A stretch of DNA of 5,501 nucleotides from JAAETI01 sp965368515 (GCA_965368515.1 CBDUNF010000221.1:1-5501); one strand, 5' to 3'; positions 1 through 5,449 are shown, counted from the stretch's first letter. Notes: generated by a model from the sequence alone, not told the origin. A program made the numbers and translations.

Positions 1-85
1 TGTTGTGGAGCATTCGGCGCTCATCGAGCAACAGTGCAGGGGTCGGGAGGTTGGCGAGGCGTGGATCGGTGGGGCGCAAAATCAA
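1..85 (-). CDS. 5' end of a DSD1/D-threonine aldolase-like PLP enzyme, cut by the window edge
   Basis: The first ~28 codons of a gene that continues leftward out of the window. The peptide contains TPALLLDERRM, which fits the N-terminal opening of fold-type III PLP enzymes (alanine racemase N-terminal domain; D-threonine aldolase / D-serine dehydratase DSD1 group). These enzymes cleave or deaminate D-amino acids or 3-hydroxyamino acids in the cytoplasm. The call rests mainly on its near identity to the longer copy at 1455-1788, which also shows the PLP-lysine region. The likely start is TTG at 85-83; an in-frame stop (TAA at 112-110) lies just upstream and no ATG or GTG falls between. No clear Shine-Dalgarno sequence is visible. 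The gene begins about 90 bp downstream of the dehydrogenase stop on the same strand, so co-transcription is possible. Whether it is intact cannot be judged here. Confidence 0.6.
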   Translation of the reverse strand, partial: MILRPTDPRLANLPTPALLLDERRMLHN

Positions 86-113
86 ACCCGGGCTCGGATC
101 GGCCGGATGTTAG
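1..113 (-). repeat. Duplicated gene start, copy 1 (partner at 1704-1816)
   Basis: Positions 1-113 align without gaps to 1704-1816, with 10 mismatches by eye (about 91% identity), in the same orientation. The match covers the start of the PLP-enzyme frame and about 28 bp of its upstream sequence, then ends abruptly after the shared ggatgttag. The left boundary lies outside the window. It is best explained as a segmental duplication of a gene start rather than an insertion sequence, since no transposase or terminal inverted repeats are visible. Confidence 0.85.
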
Positions 114-172
114 CGAGGCTGGTGCCAGGGGCCGGCAGTGCAGGACGCAGATCTGCCCGCTTGGCGGCCCGT

Positions 173-1429
173 TCAGGCCGGATCCACCCTCCAGATGCCT
201 TGCGCAATGTCGACCACGTAGAGCGACCCGTCCGGTCCGATGACGAACCCGACCGGCGACACTGTATCTCTCTCGAGTTCCTGGATGACTCGGGTCTCGG
301 GATCAAATGAGAGGAGGGCCCGCCGGCAGAAGTCGCCGAAAACGTACGCTCCGTCAAGTTCCGGCAGTGCGTCGCCCCGGTAAACATGACCGCCGATGAC
401 GGCGCACAGTCCGGAGCGATGACCATACGAGAAGGTCGGTGGCGTGGGCGAATCGATGGGTTGGTCGATGAATGGCAGATTGCCCTCGAACGCGTTCCAG
501 CCTAGGTGCTCGCCGCCGACACCGCCTGCAGGAAGCATGGTGACCTCTTCCACGCACTGCTGGCCTACGTCTGCTATCCACAGGTCGCCGGTGGCCGTGT
601 CGAAGGAGAAGCGGTAGGGGTGGCGCAGGCCCCACACCCATGTGTAGTCGCTGCCCGGAGTGCTTCCGGCGAATGGGTTGTCGATCGGCGGGCTCAGTCT
701 GGGTATCGGATCGAATGAGATCGCAAATCGGAGCAGCGACCCGAAAGCATGCGGATGCTGGCGTCCGGTCACGAACGGACCGCCCTGCGCACCCCCGTCG
801 CCGACCGTTAGGTAGAGGTGTCCATCTGGCCCGAACACGAGGTCTCCGCCGTTGTGCTCGCGGGATGGCTGGTCGGCCCGGAGCAGCTCGACGACCTCGC
901 TCATCGCGGGTACTCCATCGATCAACGGATAGGCCTCGATAACGCTGTCGTCCTCGAGGTCCGTCCGGTTGACGAAGAGGTAGCCGTTGGCGACTGTGAG
1001 CCCAAGCAGTCCCTGGTCGCGTTCGGTCGTTGTTGATTGGGTGAGGTCGAGAGCTATCTCGGGTTCGCTTCCTTCTATCCATCGGAAGATTGAGCCGCCA
1101 CGAGTACCGATGAACGCGGTTCCGTCTGGCGAGAAAGCAAGCGCCGATGCCTCTGAGACCTCCGCCACGTGGACAAGCTCGACGGCCGGCTCGTCGACTG
1201 CGGTAACGCTGTCCACAGGGAGATCGTCCGGACACGTCGTGTTGGAGCGAAGGCGCTCCGGCGTCTCTTCCCACGGTATGTCGGGGCGGGTGGGACGCTC
1301 GATTTGGATGGCGACATCGGGGGCGACGGTCGGCACCGCGCCCGGAGGCGGAAACTGTGATGTGTTGGACGACCCACATGCGGACAGCAGCAGGGAGCCG
1401 GCGATGAGGGCGGTAGCGAATTTGGCCAT
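173..1429 (-). CDS. PQQ-type glucose/sorbosone dehydrogenase lipoprotein
   Basis: A 418-residue secreted lipoprotein of the glucose/sorbosone dehydrogenase (GSDH/YliI, HHIP-like) six-bladed beta-propeller family, which oxidises aldose sugars with pyrroloquinoline quinone. Residues 1-18 form a lipoprotein signal peptide with lipobox LSAC (Cys18), followed by a Ser/Pro-rich linker to about residue 60. The propeller fills the rest. Visible motifs are RDQGLLGLTV (137-146), REHNGGDLVFGPDG (190-203) with His192 at the place of the catalytic base, LYLTVGDGG (205-213), WGLRHPYRFSFD (266-277) with Arg269 matching the family's PQQ-contacting arginine, LWIADVGQ (283-290), LGWNAFEG (309-316) and AYVFGDFC (361-368). 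Length fits the family plus the leader. The ATG at 1429 is preferred because the signal peptide begins there, although the upstream bases show no Shine-Dalgarno match. The substrate is unknown; members without PQQ-dependent activity exist. The gene lies between two copies of a PLP-enzyme gene start. Confidence 0.9.
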   Translation of the reverse strand: MAKFATALIAGSLLLSACGSSNTSQFPPPGAVPTVAPDVAIQIERPTRPDIPWEETPERLRSNTTCPDDLPVDSVTAVDEPAVELVHVAEVSEASALAFSPDGTAFIGTRGGSIFRWIEGSEPEIALDLTQSTTTERDQGLLGLTVANGYLFVNRTDLEDDSVIEAYPLIDGVPAMSEVVELLRADQPSREHNGGDLVFGPDGHLYLTVGDGGAQGGPFVTGRQHPHAFGSLLRFAISFDPIPRLSPPIDNPFAGSTPGSDYTWVWGLRHPYRFSFDTATGDLWIADVGQQCVEEVTMLPAGGVGGEHLGWNAFEGNLPFIDQPIDSPTPPTFSYGHRSGLCAVIGGHVYRGDALPELDGAYVFGDFCRRALLSFDPETRVIQELERDTVSPVGFVIGPDGSLYVVDIAQGIWRVDPA

Positions 1430-1454
1430 CGGGCAGGATATGCCGTTACGCCGG

Positions 1455-1788
1455 CTAAGCGAACCTTCTGAGGTCGTCGGCGTTGGTTATCCGCGGGTCG
1501 CCGCCGATCTGGAGCGGGAACCGCATAGATGATGTCGTTGACCCCGGCTGCAGCGAAGGCCTCGGCTTCCGCCAGGGTCGATACCGTTGCCGGGCCGGTG
1601 CCGTCGGTCAACATGAGCCGGGCGATGTCGACGGATTTCACGGTCTTCAGATGCGGCCGCAGATTGACGCCCGGGGACTCGATGTGCTCCGCGAGCCTGC
1701 GGATGTTGTGCCGCATTCGACGCTCATCGAGCACCAGTGCAGGGGTCGCGCGGTGGGCGAGGCGTGGATCGGTGGGGCGCAACACCAA
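1455..1788 (-). pseudogene. Truncated DSD1/D-threonine aldolase-like PLP enzyme (N-terminal remnant)
   Basis: The frame from TTG 1788 (or GTG 1785) gives about 90 well-behaved residues: TPALVLDERRM (15-25), RPHLKTVKS (44-52), and STLAEAEAFAAAGVNDIIYA (70-89). This is the characteristic N-terminus of fold-type III PLP enzymes of the DSD1 / D-threonine aldolase group. Lys48 in RPHLK is the expected Schiff-base lysine. After residue 90 (about position 1519) this frame turns into Arg/Pro-rich nonsense. The next frame over gives a sensible tail beginning FPLQIGGDPRITN, then a TAG at 1457-1455. Intact family members are about 370-400 residues, so roughly three quarters of the enzyme, including the C-terminal barrel and metal-site region, is missing. 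The dehydrogenase gene begins 26 bp beyond the stop. The remnant could still make a short peptide but not an active enzyme. The neighbouring partial copy at 1-85 is probably the functional paralog. Confidence 0.75.
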
Positions 1789-1816
1789 ACCCGGGTTCGG
1801 ATCGGCCGGATGTTAG
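1704..1816 (-). repeat. Duplicated gene start, copy 2 (partner at 1-113)
   Basis: Direct repeat of 1-113, about 91% identical and gap-free. The right edge of homology is sharp: both copies share ggatgttag, then diverge, here into a run of eight G at 1816-1823. The repeat covers the first ~28 codons of the truncated PLP-enzyme remnant plus its leader. Homology probably continues leftward past 1704, but its partner is outside the window. Confidence 0.85.
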
Positions 1817-1897
1817 GGGGGGGTTGCTGAACCCGGTTCGATACATAGATCGCAAACGCGGGTCTGGACCGCACCGGGGTTTCGCCGGCGCTCGACC

Positions 1898-2161
1898 TCA
1901 GTTGGTCGCTCTGTTGTACACCACAGGTACGCCGTTAACGGAATACGGAGCAGACGGACAGATACCAGAGGGCCCGAGAACGGCTTCGTATTGATAGTCT
2001 GCGGCGAGTTCGACGGCGTAGTCGCCATCGGAGAGGCGATACCAAACCTCACCGTTTCTCGGGATGACGTTGACGGCAACAACGTCGTTCGATCCAACGA
2101 GGTGTTCCTGTATGGCATCGTGCTGCTCCTCGACGCGTGCCTTGGCGGTTTGTCCTTTCAC
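1898..2161 (-). CDS. Small hypothetical protein, possibly the 3' part of a decayed gene
   Basis: An 87-codon frame from GTG 2161 to a stop at 1900-1898. I do not recognise the family. Residues 1-20 are charged and probably helical (KARVEEQHDAIQEHL). Residues 26-55 alternate like beta strands (VVAVNVIPRNGEVWYRLSDG), and the C-terminal part has CPSAPYSVNGVPVVYNR. There is one Cys, and no signal peptide or membrane segment within this frame. Composition and hydrophobic periodicity look like real coding sequence, unlike the overlapping Arg/Thr-rich alternative frame at 2118-1813. The frame stays open upstream of the GTG as far as 2308 but has no other ATG, GTG or TTG start there. The GTG overlaps the TGA of a second short frame (2247-2158). 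That overlap is either translational coupling or the scar of a one-base deletion. Confidence 0.45.
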   Translation of the reverse strand: MKGQTAKARVEEQHDAIQEHLVGSNDVVAVNVIPRNGEVWYRLSDGDYAVELAADYQYEAVLGPSGICPSAPYSVNGVPVVYNRATN

Positions 2162-2247
2162 GGGCAGTCCGTGGCCGAGTACACCGTTCCGTCGGCCAGG
2201 GTATAGGTCGACGAACTCGATTCGGCTGCGGGTCTGGTCGGTAGCAT
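2158..2247 (-). pseudogene. Possible N-terminal piece of the 1898-2161 gene, offset by one base
   Basis: A 29-codon frame from ATG 2247 to TGA 2160-2158. The peptide contains PAAESSSSTYTLADGTVYSA and ends TDCP. The TGA overlaps the GTG of the next frame as GTGA. If one G were restored in TGCCCGTGAAAG, the reading would pass directly from TDCP into VKGQTAK as one protein. The Ser-rich stretch followed by a Y-x-L-x-DG motif resembles the YRLSDG motif in the downstream part. The piece has no signal peptide in its first residues, and its 5' end abuts the GNAT start on the other strand, so any original N-terminus is probably lost. Alternatively this is a genuine coupled leader peptide. Evidence is inspection only. 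Confidence 0.3.
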
Positions 2248-2254
2248 TGGCCAG

Positions 2255-2725
2255 ATGAACCCAAACGTGAACCTGCGCAAGATAACGAGTGACAATCGCG
2301 CCGCCGTTCTATCGCTGCGTGTTGCCCCTCACCAGGAGCGATTCGTCGGTACAGTTCATGCCGCCTTGCGCGACGCAGAAGAGATCCCCGAGGGCAAGCC
2401 GTGGTTCCGAGCTGTCTACTCGGCGGATACGCCCGTCGGCTTCGTGATGTTGAGCTGGAACGTCGAGCCAGACCCCCCTCATATCATCGGTCCGTGGTAC
2501 CTCTGGAAACTCATCATTGACGAGAATCATCAACGCAAGGGTATCGGTAGGCATGTCGTCGGCCTCATTGTTGACATCCTTCGCAGCGAGGGAGCTGTGG
2601 AGTTGCTCACGAGCTACGTGGAGGGGGAGGGCAGCCCGGGGCCGTTCTACGAGAAGCTCGGGTTCAGTCTTACCGGCGACCGCGACGACAACGACGAACT
2701 GATTGTGGCGTTGAGCCTCATTTAG
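2255..2725 (+). CDS. GNAT-family N-acetyltransferase
   Basis: A 156-residue cytoplasmic acetyl-CoA-dependent acetyltransferase, of typical single-domain GNAT length. Strand beta1 and helix alpha1 are VNLRKITSDNRAAVLSLRV (5-23), in a style seen in spermidine/PaiA-like GNATs. The beta4 strand is LWKLIIDENHQRKGIG (83-98), where Q93-x-x-G96-x-G98 is motif A, which binds the CoA pyrophosphate. Motif B is PGPFYEKLGFSLTG (128-141), with the Tyr that usually acts as general acid. The acceptor substrate cannot be read from sequence; amines, antibiotics and protein N-termini are all possible. ATG 2255 is used because the fold starts within five residues of it. GTG 2267 is an alternative, and neither has a strong ribosome-binding site. 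It stands alone, divergent from the remnant to its left and convergent with terC. Its stop is followed within 10 bp by a GC-rich hairpin. Confidence 0.9.
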   Translation: MNPNVNLRKITSDNRAAVLSLRVAPHQERFVGTVHAALRDAEEIPEGKPWFRAVYSADTPVGFVMLSWNVEPDPPHIIGPWYLWKLIIDENHQRKGIGRHVVGLIVDILRSEGAVELLTSYVEGEGSPGPFYEKLGFSLTGDRDDNDELIVALSLI

Positions 2726-2731
2726 ATCCGC

Positions 2732-2750
2732 CGGCGAGTCACGCTCGCCG
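2732..2750 (+). terminator. Candidate terminator hairpin after the GNAT gene
   Basis: CGGCGAG and CTCGCCG form a perfect 7-bp stem around the loop TCACG, starting 7 bases after the TAG. No T-tract follows (next bases ACCACCAAATT), so it is the GC-hairpin-only type often proposed in high-GC bacteria. It could also act for transcripts arriving from the right. Confidence 0.55.
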
Positions 2751-2826
2751 ACCACCAAATTCAAAGCGGGCAAACGACTCAGCGGGCGTCCGAGAACGGC
2801 ACGAGACGGGTGCAAGTCCGCTCACC

Positions 2827-2887
2827 TTCAGCGCCTCTGTTCAAACCTTACCGCAATCAGATTCGCGATTGAGGTAGCAGCGTGAGG
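2827..2887 (-). repeat. Repeated 3' gene end, copy A (partner at 4253-4313)
   Basis: A 61-bp segment about 80% identical (49/61, no gaps) to 4253-4313, in the same orientation. On the minus strand it reads PHAATSIANLIAVRFEQRR followed by TGA (2830-2828). Of 11 differences within the shared codons, six are at third positions and all six are synonymous; the stop is shared. That pattern suggests the common ancestor was a translated C-terminus. I do not recognise the protein. Upstream homology fades at about 2888. It lies about 147 bp downstream of the terC stop. Confidence 0.65.
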
Positions 2888-2890
2888 AAG

Positions 2891-2907
2891 AGCCCGGCCC
2901 GCGGGCT
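2891..2907 (-). terminator. GC-rich hairpin downstream of terC
   Basis: AGCCCG and CGGGCT pair around GCCCG (6-bp stem, 5-base loop). It is the clearest hairpin I see between the terC stop (3034) and the repeat, so it may terminate the terC transcript. There is no T-tract, and it lies about 127 bp past the stop, so the role is uncertain. Confidence 0.3.
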
Positions 2908-3033
2908 TGTCAGTTCGAGGACTGTCAAGCAGTGACGATGGCGGCACCGCTCCGCGTCGCTGTGCGCTGCACGGGCTTTCCCAGACTGTGGTGGAGCTGG
3001 CGCCGTTCGCCGGATCGGGCGGACCCGCACCGA

Positions 3034-3999
3034 TCATGTGTCAGTGGCGTGATACTCGTCGGAGAGCTCGGATACCGTTATCCGGAGGTTCCGGGCGCGG
3101 CGCAGGCTGAAGACGATGGCGGCGATGAGTATCGCGACAATGATCGCTAACGATAGGTAGGTGTTCATGTGGTACCAGTGCGAGATTGCCATTTTGACGC
3201 CGACGAAGATGAGAATGCCGCCAAGGGCGTGCGAGAGGTAGTGGAATCGTTCTTTGGCGTTGGCGAGCAAGAAGTACATCGCTCTTAGGCCCAGGATGGC
3301 GAAGGCGTTCGAAGCGAACACGATGTAGGGCTCGTTCGAAACCGCCAGAATGGCCGGCACCGAGTCGACCGCGAAGATGATGTCGGTGACTTCGACAACG
3401 AACAGGGCGGCCAGCAGCGGGGTGGCGGCCCGTCGGCCGTTGAGCCTGGTGATCTTGCGTAGGAGGCCGAGACCCCGGGTGGCCTCCGACTGGCCTTCGT
3501 CGGCGCGGTGGCGGATGATCTTGGCCCCGGTGTAAATGAGAAAGACCCCGAATACGAGCAGTATCCACCAGAAACGCCCGATCAGTGCCGTACCGAGACC
3601 GATGAATATCGCCCGCATCACAAGGGCGCCGAAGATGCCCCAGAACAGGACGCGATGCTGGTACTTCAGTGGGATCGAAAGGGTGGCGAACAGCATCGAC
3701 CACACGAATACATTGTCGACGCTGAGCGACTTCTCGATCAAGTAGCCGCTGATGTACTCGCCGAACGCGTCGCCGCCAAACACGATCGCGATCACCACTG
3801 CGAAGATGAGCCCGCACATCACCCAGACGGTCGATTCGATGAGCGCCTCTTTCGGGGAGGGAGCATGCGCGTCCCGATGGCGGTAGAGGTCGATAGCCAA
3901 CAGGGCGAGTATCACCGCCAGTAGCCCAATCCACGCTCCCAACGAAACGTCAAGATCGACAAACTTCGACTGGTCGGCTTCAACGGCCAGGAGCATCAT
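3034..3999 (-). CDS. TerC-family integral membrane protein (Alx-like), probable Mn2+ exporter
   Basis: A 321-residue polytopic inner-membrane protein of the TerC/Alx family, full length for the group. Predicted membrane segments lie at about 20-38, 57-76, 95-110, 116-138, 144-160, 193-218, 226-247, 256-273 and 279-298. Family signatures are LIEKSLSVDNVFVW (87-100; Glu89, Asp95, Asn96) and EVTDIIFAVDSVPAILAV (203-220; Glu203, Asp206, Asp212), acidic in-membrane motifs proposed to carry metal ions, plus SNAFAILGLRAMYF (230-243). Early work linked the family to tellurite resistance. Alx and Bacillus relatives are now tied to manganese export and to metal loading of exported enzymes. AAAGGA at 4010-4005 lies 5 nt from ATG 3999 and 8 nt from the second ATG (3996), so either start works. 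The leader carries a yybP-ykoY riboswitch, which strongly supports a Mn2+ role here. No tellurite-resistance partners are nearby. Confidence 0.93.
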   Translation of the reverse strand: MMLLAVEADQSKFVDLDVSLGAWIGLLAVILALLAIDLYRHRDAHAPSPKEALIESTVWVMCGLIFAVVIAIVFGGDAFGEYISGYLIEKSLSVDNVFVWSMLFATLSIPLKYQHRVLFWGIFGALVMRAIFIGLGTALIGRFWWILLVFGVFLIYTGAKIIRHRADEGQSEATRGLGLLRKITRLNGRRAATPLLAALFVVEVTDIIFAVDSVPAILAVSNEPYIVFASNAFAILGLRAMYFLLANAKERFHYLSHALGGILIFVGVKMAISHWYHMNTYLSLAIIVAILIAAIVFSLRRARNLRITVSELSDEYHATDT

Positions 4000-4004
4000 G
4001 GGGA

Positions 4005-4010
4005 TCCTTT
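4005..4010 (-). promoter_or_regulatory. Ribosome-binding site of terC
   Basis: AAAGGA on the minus strand, 5 nt before ATG 3999 and 8 nt before ATG 3996. It is one of the better Shine-Dalgarno sequences in the window and supports initiation at this ATG pair. It lies outside the riboswitch core, leaving about 20 bp of linker. Confidence 0.7.
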
Positions 4011-4031
4011 CGACGGGACAGAACGATTCGT

Positions 4032-4128
4032 ATCGAGAGTCTGGCTACCGTCTCAAGTGACGGTCGGGGGTTCGGGCAGCGAACTGCCGAACTGACGAAC
4101 CGGTCCCGTGGGGCTACTCCCCTTCGAT
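4032..4128 (-). promoter_or_regulatory. yybP-ykoY (manganese) riboswitch in the terC leader
   Basis: Read on the minus strand, the leader holds the two most conserved blocks of this class: GGGGAGTAGCCCC (from 4122) and TTGAGACGGTAGCCAGAC (ending at 4039). The outer helix is closed by ATCGA (4128-4124) with TCGAT (4036-4032). One internal arm is GTTCGGCAG / CTGCCCGAAC, nine pairs with one bulged C and a TTCG loop. ACCGTC and GACGGT form the second hairpin, leading into the 3' signature. The class binds Mn2+ at the junction of two docked arms and turns on genes for Mn2+ efflux. TerC/Alx-type genes are among its standard targets. No T-tract terminator is evident between the aptamer and the gene, so control may act on translation or by another route. 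Confidence 0.88.
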
Positions 4129-4134
4129 CAGTGA

Positions 4135-4163
4135 AGTATGGCGTACCAGGCATTGCCGAGCAA
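4135..4163 (-). promoter_or_regulatory. Putative sigma70-type promoter of terC
   Basis: On the minus strand TTGCTC (4163-4158) and CATACT (4140-4135) are separated by exactly 17 bp. A start about 7 bases downstream would fall near 4128, the first base of the riboswitch outer helix. Position and spacing support it more than the individual hexamers, which match the consensus at three and four positions. Confidence 0.5.
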
Positions 4164-4186
4164 GGCCCAGATCACCCTGTTGATGA

Positions 4187-4200
4187 GTGATAACGATCAC
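4187..4200. promoter_or_regulatory. Short inverted repeat upstream of the terC promoter
   Basis: GTGAT-AACG-ATCAC, 5-bp arms, centred about 33 bp upstream of the proposed -35. GATCAC recurs at 4170-4175, 25 bp from the GATCAC at 4195-4200. It could be an operator, but the arms are short and there is no evidence for a bound regulator. Confidence 0.2.
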
Positions 4201-4252
4201 GTCCCAGAAGAGCACACACAGGCCCGTCGTGGAGCGGTCACTTCATCACTGT

Positions 4253-4313
4253 CTCAGCACCCCTGTTCAAACCTTCCCGCGATCAGGTTCACGATCGAGG
4301 TCGCTGCGTAGGG
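4253..4313 (-). repeat. Repeated 3' gene end, copy B (partner at 2827-2887)
   Basis: Second copy of the 61-bp element, 80% identical to copy A. The minus-strand reading is PYAATSIVNLIAGRFEQGC followed by TGA (4256-4254). Upstream of about 4314 the frame enters sequence antisense to the aldo/keto reductase leader and start, with no resemblance to copy A, so only the last ~20 codons of the ancestral gene survive. It lies about 90 bp upstream of the terC -35 hexamer. The two copies therefore bracket the whole terC transcription unit. Confidence 0.65.
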
Positions 4314-4391
4314 GACACGACAGATCTGGATTGCCGTCGGCGATCTGCAGTGGGTCGGCGTCCTGGGTAGATTCCCCCAGAAGCGATGGAC

Positions 4392-4396
4392 GGGGA
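4392..4396 (+). promoter_or_regulatory. Ribosome-binding site deciding the aldo/keto reductase start
   Basis: GGGGA four bases before ATG 4401. The in-frame ATG at 4386 has no comparable purine-rich sequence and would add only MDGDP before the family's usual opening, so 4401 is preferred. Confidence 0.5.
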
Positions 4397-4400
4397 TCCA

Positions 4401-5432
4401 ATGGAAATCAGACCGCTCGGGAGCAGCGGCACGCCGGTGAGCGCGCTCGGGCTCGGCACGATGACTTTCGGTAGCGAAACGGACGAGGCGGGGGCTCACG
4501 ACCAGCTGGATCGGTTTGTTGAAGCTGGCGGCACTTTCGTTGACACTGCCGACGTATACACCCAGGGAGCGTCGGAAGAGATCGTCGGCACTTGGCTGAA
4601 ATCCTCACGTTTGCGGGGATCGATCGTTCTAGCGACCAAGGGCCGATTCCCGATGGGTGAGGATCCGCTTGATCGCGGGGCCAGCAGACGGCATCTTCTC
4701 TCTGCGATCGATGCGAGTCTCGATCGCCTCGGTGTGGATTCCATCGATTTGTACCAAGTGCATGGATGGGATCCGCAGACACCTCTTACCGAGACGCTCG
4801 AAGCACTCGACACCATGGTGCAATCGGGACGGACACGATATGTTGGGTGGTCAAACGTCACCGCATGGCAAATGCAGCGAATCGTCGATCTATGCGAGCG
4901 GGATGGGCTCAGCTCGCCGATCACCCTTCAGCCCCAGTACAACCTTCTCGACCGCACCATCGAGCTCGACATCATGCCGATGTGCATTGCGAGCGGCCTT
5001 GGTCTCCTCCCATGGTCACCGCTCGGCGGCGGCTGGCTAACAGGGAAGTATCGGGCCGACCAACGTCCCGAGGGAGCTACTCGCTTGGGAGAGAATCCCA
5101 ACCGTGGTGTAGAGGCATACGACTCACGGAACGTGGACTCAACTTGGAGCGTCCTGGCCGTCGTTGAGGACATTGCAGAGGATCGCAACGTATCGGTAGC
5201 GCAGGTGGCACTGGCGTGGGTTCGTGACCGCCCTGGTGTGTCGTCTGTGTTGATCGGTGCGAGGACTGTTGAGCAACTCGTCGACAATCTTGCAAGCACA
5301 AAGGTCGTGCTTGCCGATGCCGAACGCGGTCGCCTCAACGAGATATCGGCACCGGGCCTCCCTCCCTACCCCTACGGGATGATCAGGAAAGCGTGCGGGG
5401 AAACGATCTGGGACGACCTCGATACCGTGTAA
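4401..5432 (+). CDS. Aldo/keto reductase
   Basis: A 343-residue cytoplasmic NAD(P)H-dependent oxidoreductase with the (beta/alpha)8 barrel of the aldo/keto reductase superfamily, reducing aldehydes or ketones to alcohols. It opens MEIRPLGSSGTPVSALGLGT (1-20), the standard N-terminal hairpin and first strand. The catalytic tetrad is complete: Asp48 and Tyr53 in FVDTADVY, Lys80 in LATKGRF, His121 in YQVHGWDP. Cofactor-site motifs are SNVTAWQMQ (151-159), LQPQYNLLDR (176-185), PWSPLGGGWLTGKY (204-217) and IGARTVEQLVDNL (285-297), the last contacting the adenine and 2'-phosphate side. Length and motifs resemble the YajO/PhdYeT-like and Kv-beta-like groups, whose natural substrates are mostly unknown. 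ATG 4386 would add five residues. The gene stands alone, divergent from terC and separated from it by copy B of the repeat. Codon use is similar to its neighbours. Confidence 0.93.
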   Translation: MEIRPLGSSGTPVSALGLGTMTFGSETDEAGAHDQLDRFVEAGGTFVDTADVYTQGASEEIVGTWLKSSRLRGSIVLATKGRFPMGEDPLDRGASRRHLLSAIDASLDRLGVDSIDLYQVHGWDPQTPLTETLEALDTMVQSGRTRYVGWSNVTAWQMQRIVDLCERDGLSSPITLQPQYNLLDRTIELDIMPMCIASGLGLLPWSPLGGGWLTGKYRADQRPEGATRLGENPNRGVEAYDSRNVDSTWSVLAVVEDIAEDRNVSVAQVALAWVRDRPGVSSVLIGARTVEQLVDNLASTKVVLADAERGRLNEISAPGLPPYPYGMIRKACGETIWDDLDTV

Positions 5433-5449
5433 CTGTTTTCTCGCCGCCA

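Larger units (their letters stand above)
2751..3033. other. Gene-poor stretch between GNAT and terC 3' ends
   Basis: Nothing here supports an intact gene on either strand. It holds the 61-bp repeat at 2827-2887 and a GC-rich hairpin at 2891-2907. The overlapping frames at 2907-3110 and 2828-3037 are low-complexity in style, except for the last ~20 codons of the minus frame, which are shared with the other repeat copy. The stretch lies where two convergent genes end, a place where remnants tend to persist. Confidence 0.5.

Noticed and set aside
987..1532. 181-codon plus-strand frame antisense to the sugar dehydrogenase
   Set aside because: Ser/Arg/Gly-rich composition expected of an antisense frame in high-GC DNA; the opposite strand encodes a complete beta-propeller enzyme with signal peptide.
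1830..1850. ACCCGGTTCGATAC, looking like a tRNA T-arm
   Set aside because: No acceptor, D or anticodon stems can be built around it on either strand.
1813..2118. 101-codon minus-strand frame overlapping the 87-codon one
   Set aside because: Thr/Arg/Pro-rich with no plausible fold; the frame shifted by one base has much better coding character.
2803..2822. GACGGGTGCAAGTCCG, resembling part of a cobalamin riboswitch or a group II intron domain I
   Set aside because: Only this short core matches. The conserved CCCGC-ACTGT block of cobalamin riboswitches is absent downstream, and there is no intron 5' GTGCG start, domain V or reverse transcriptase nearby.
3041..3934. 297-codon minus-strand frame inside terC
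   Set aside because: Arg/Pro/His-rich shadow of the TerC frame, which has clear membrane segments and family motifs.
2827..4313. terC plus flanking repeats as a composite transposon
   Set aside because: The repeats are direct, short and diverged, with no transposase, terminal inverted repeats or target-site duplication visible; kept only as a recombination hypothesis.
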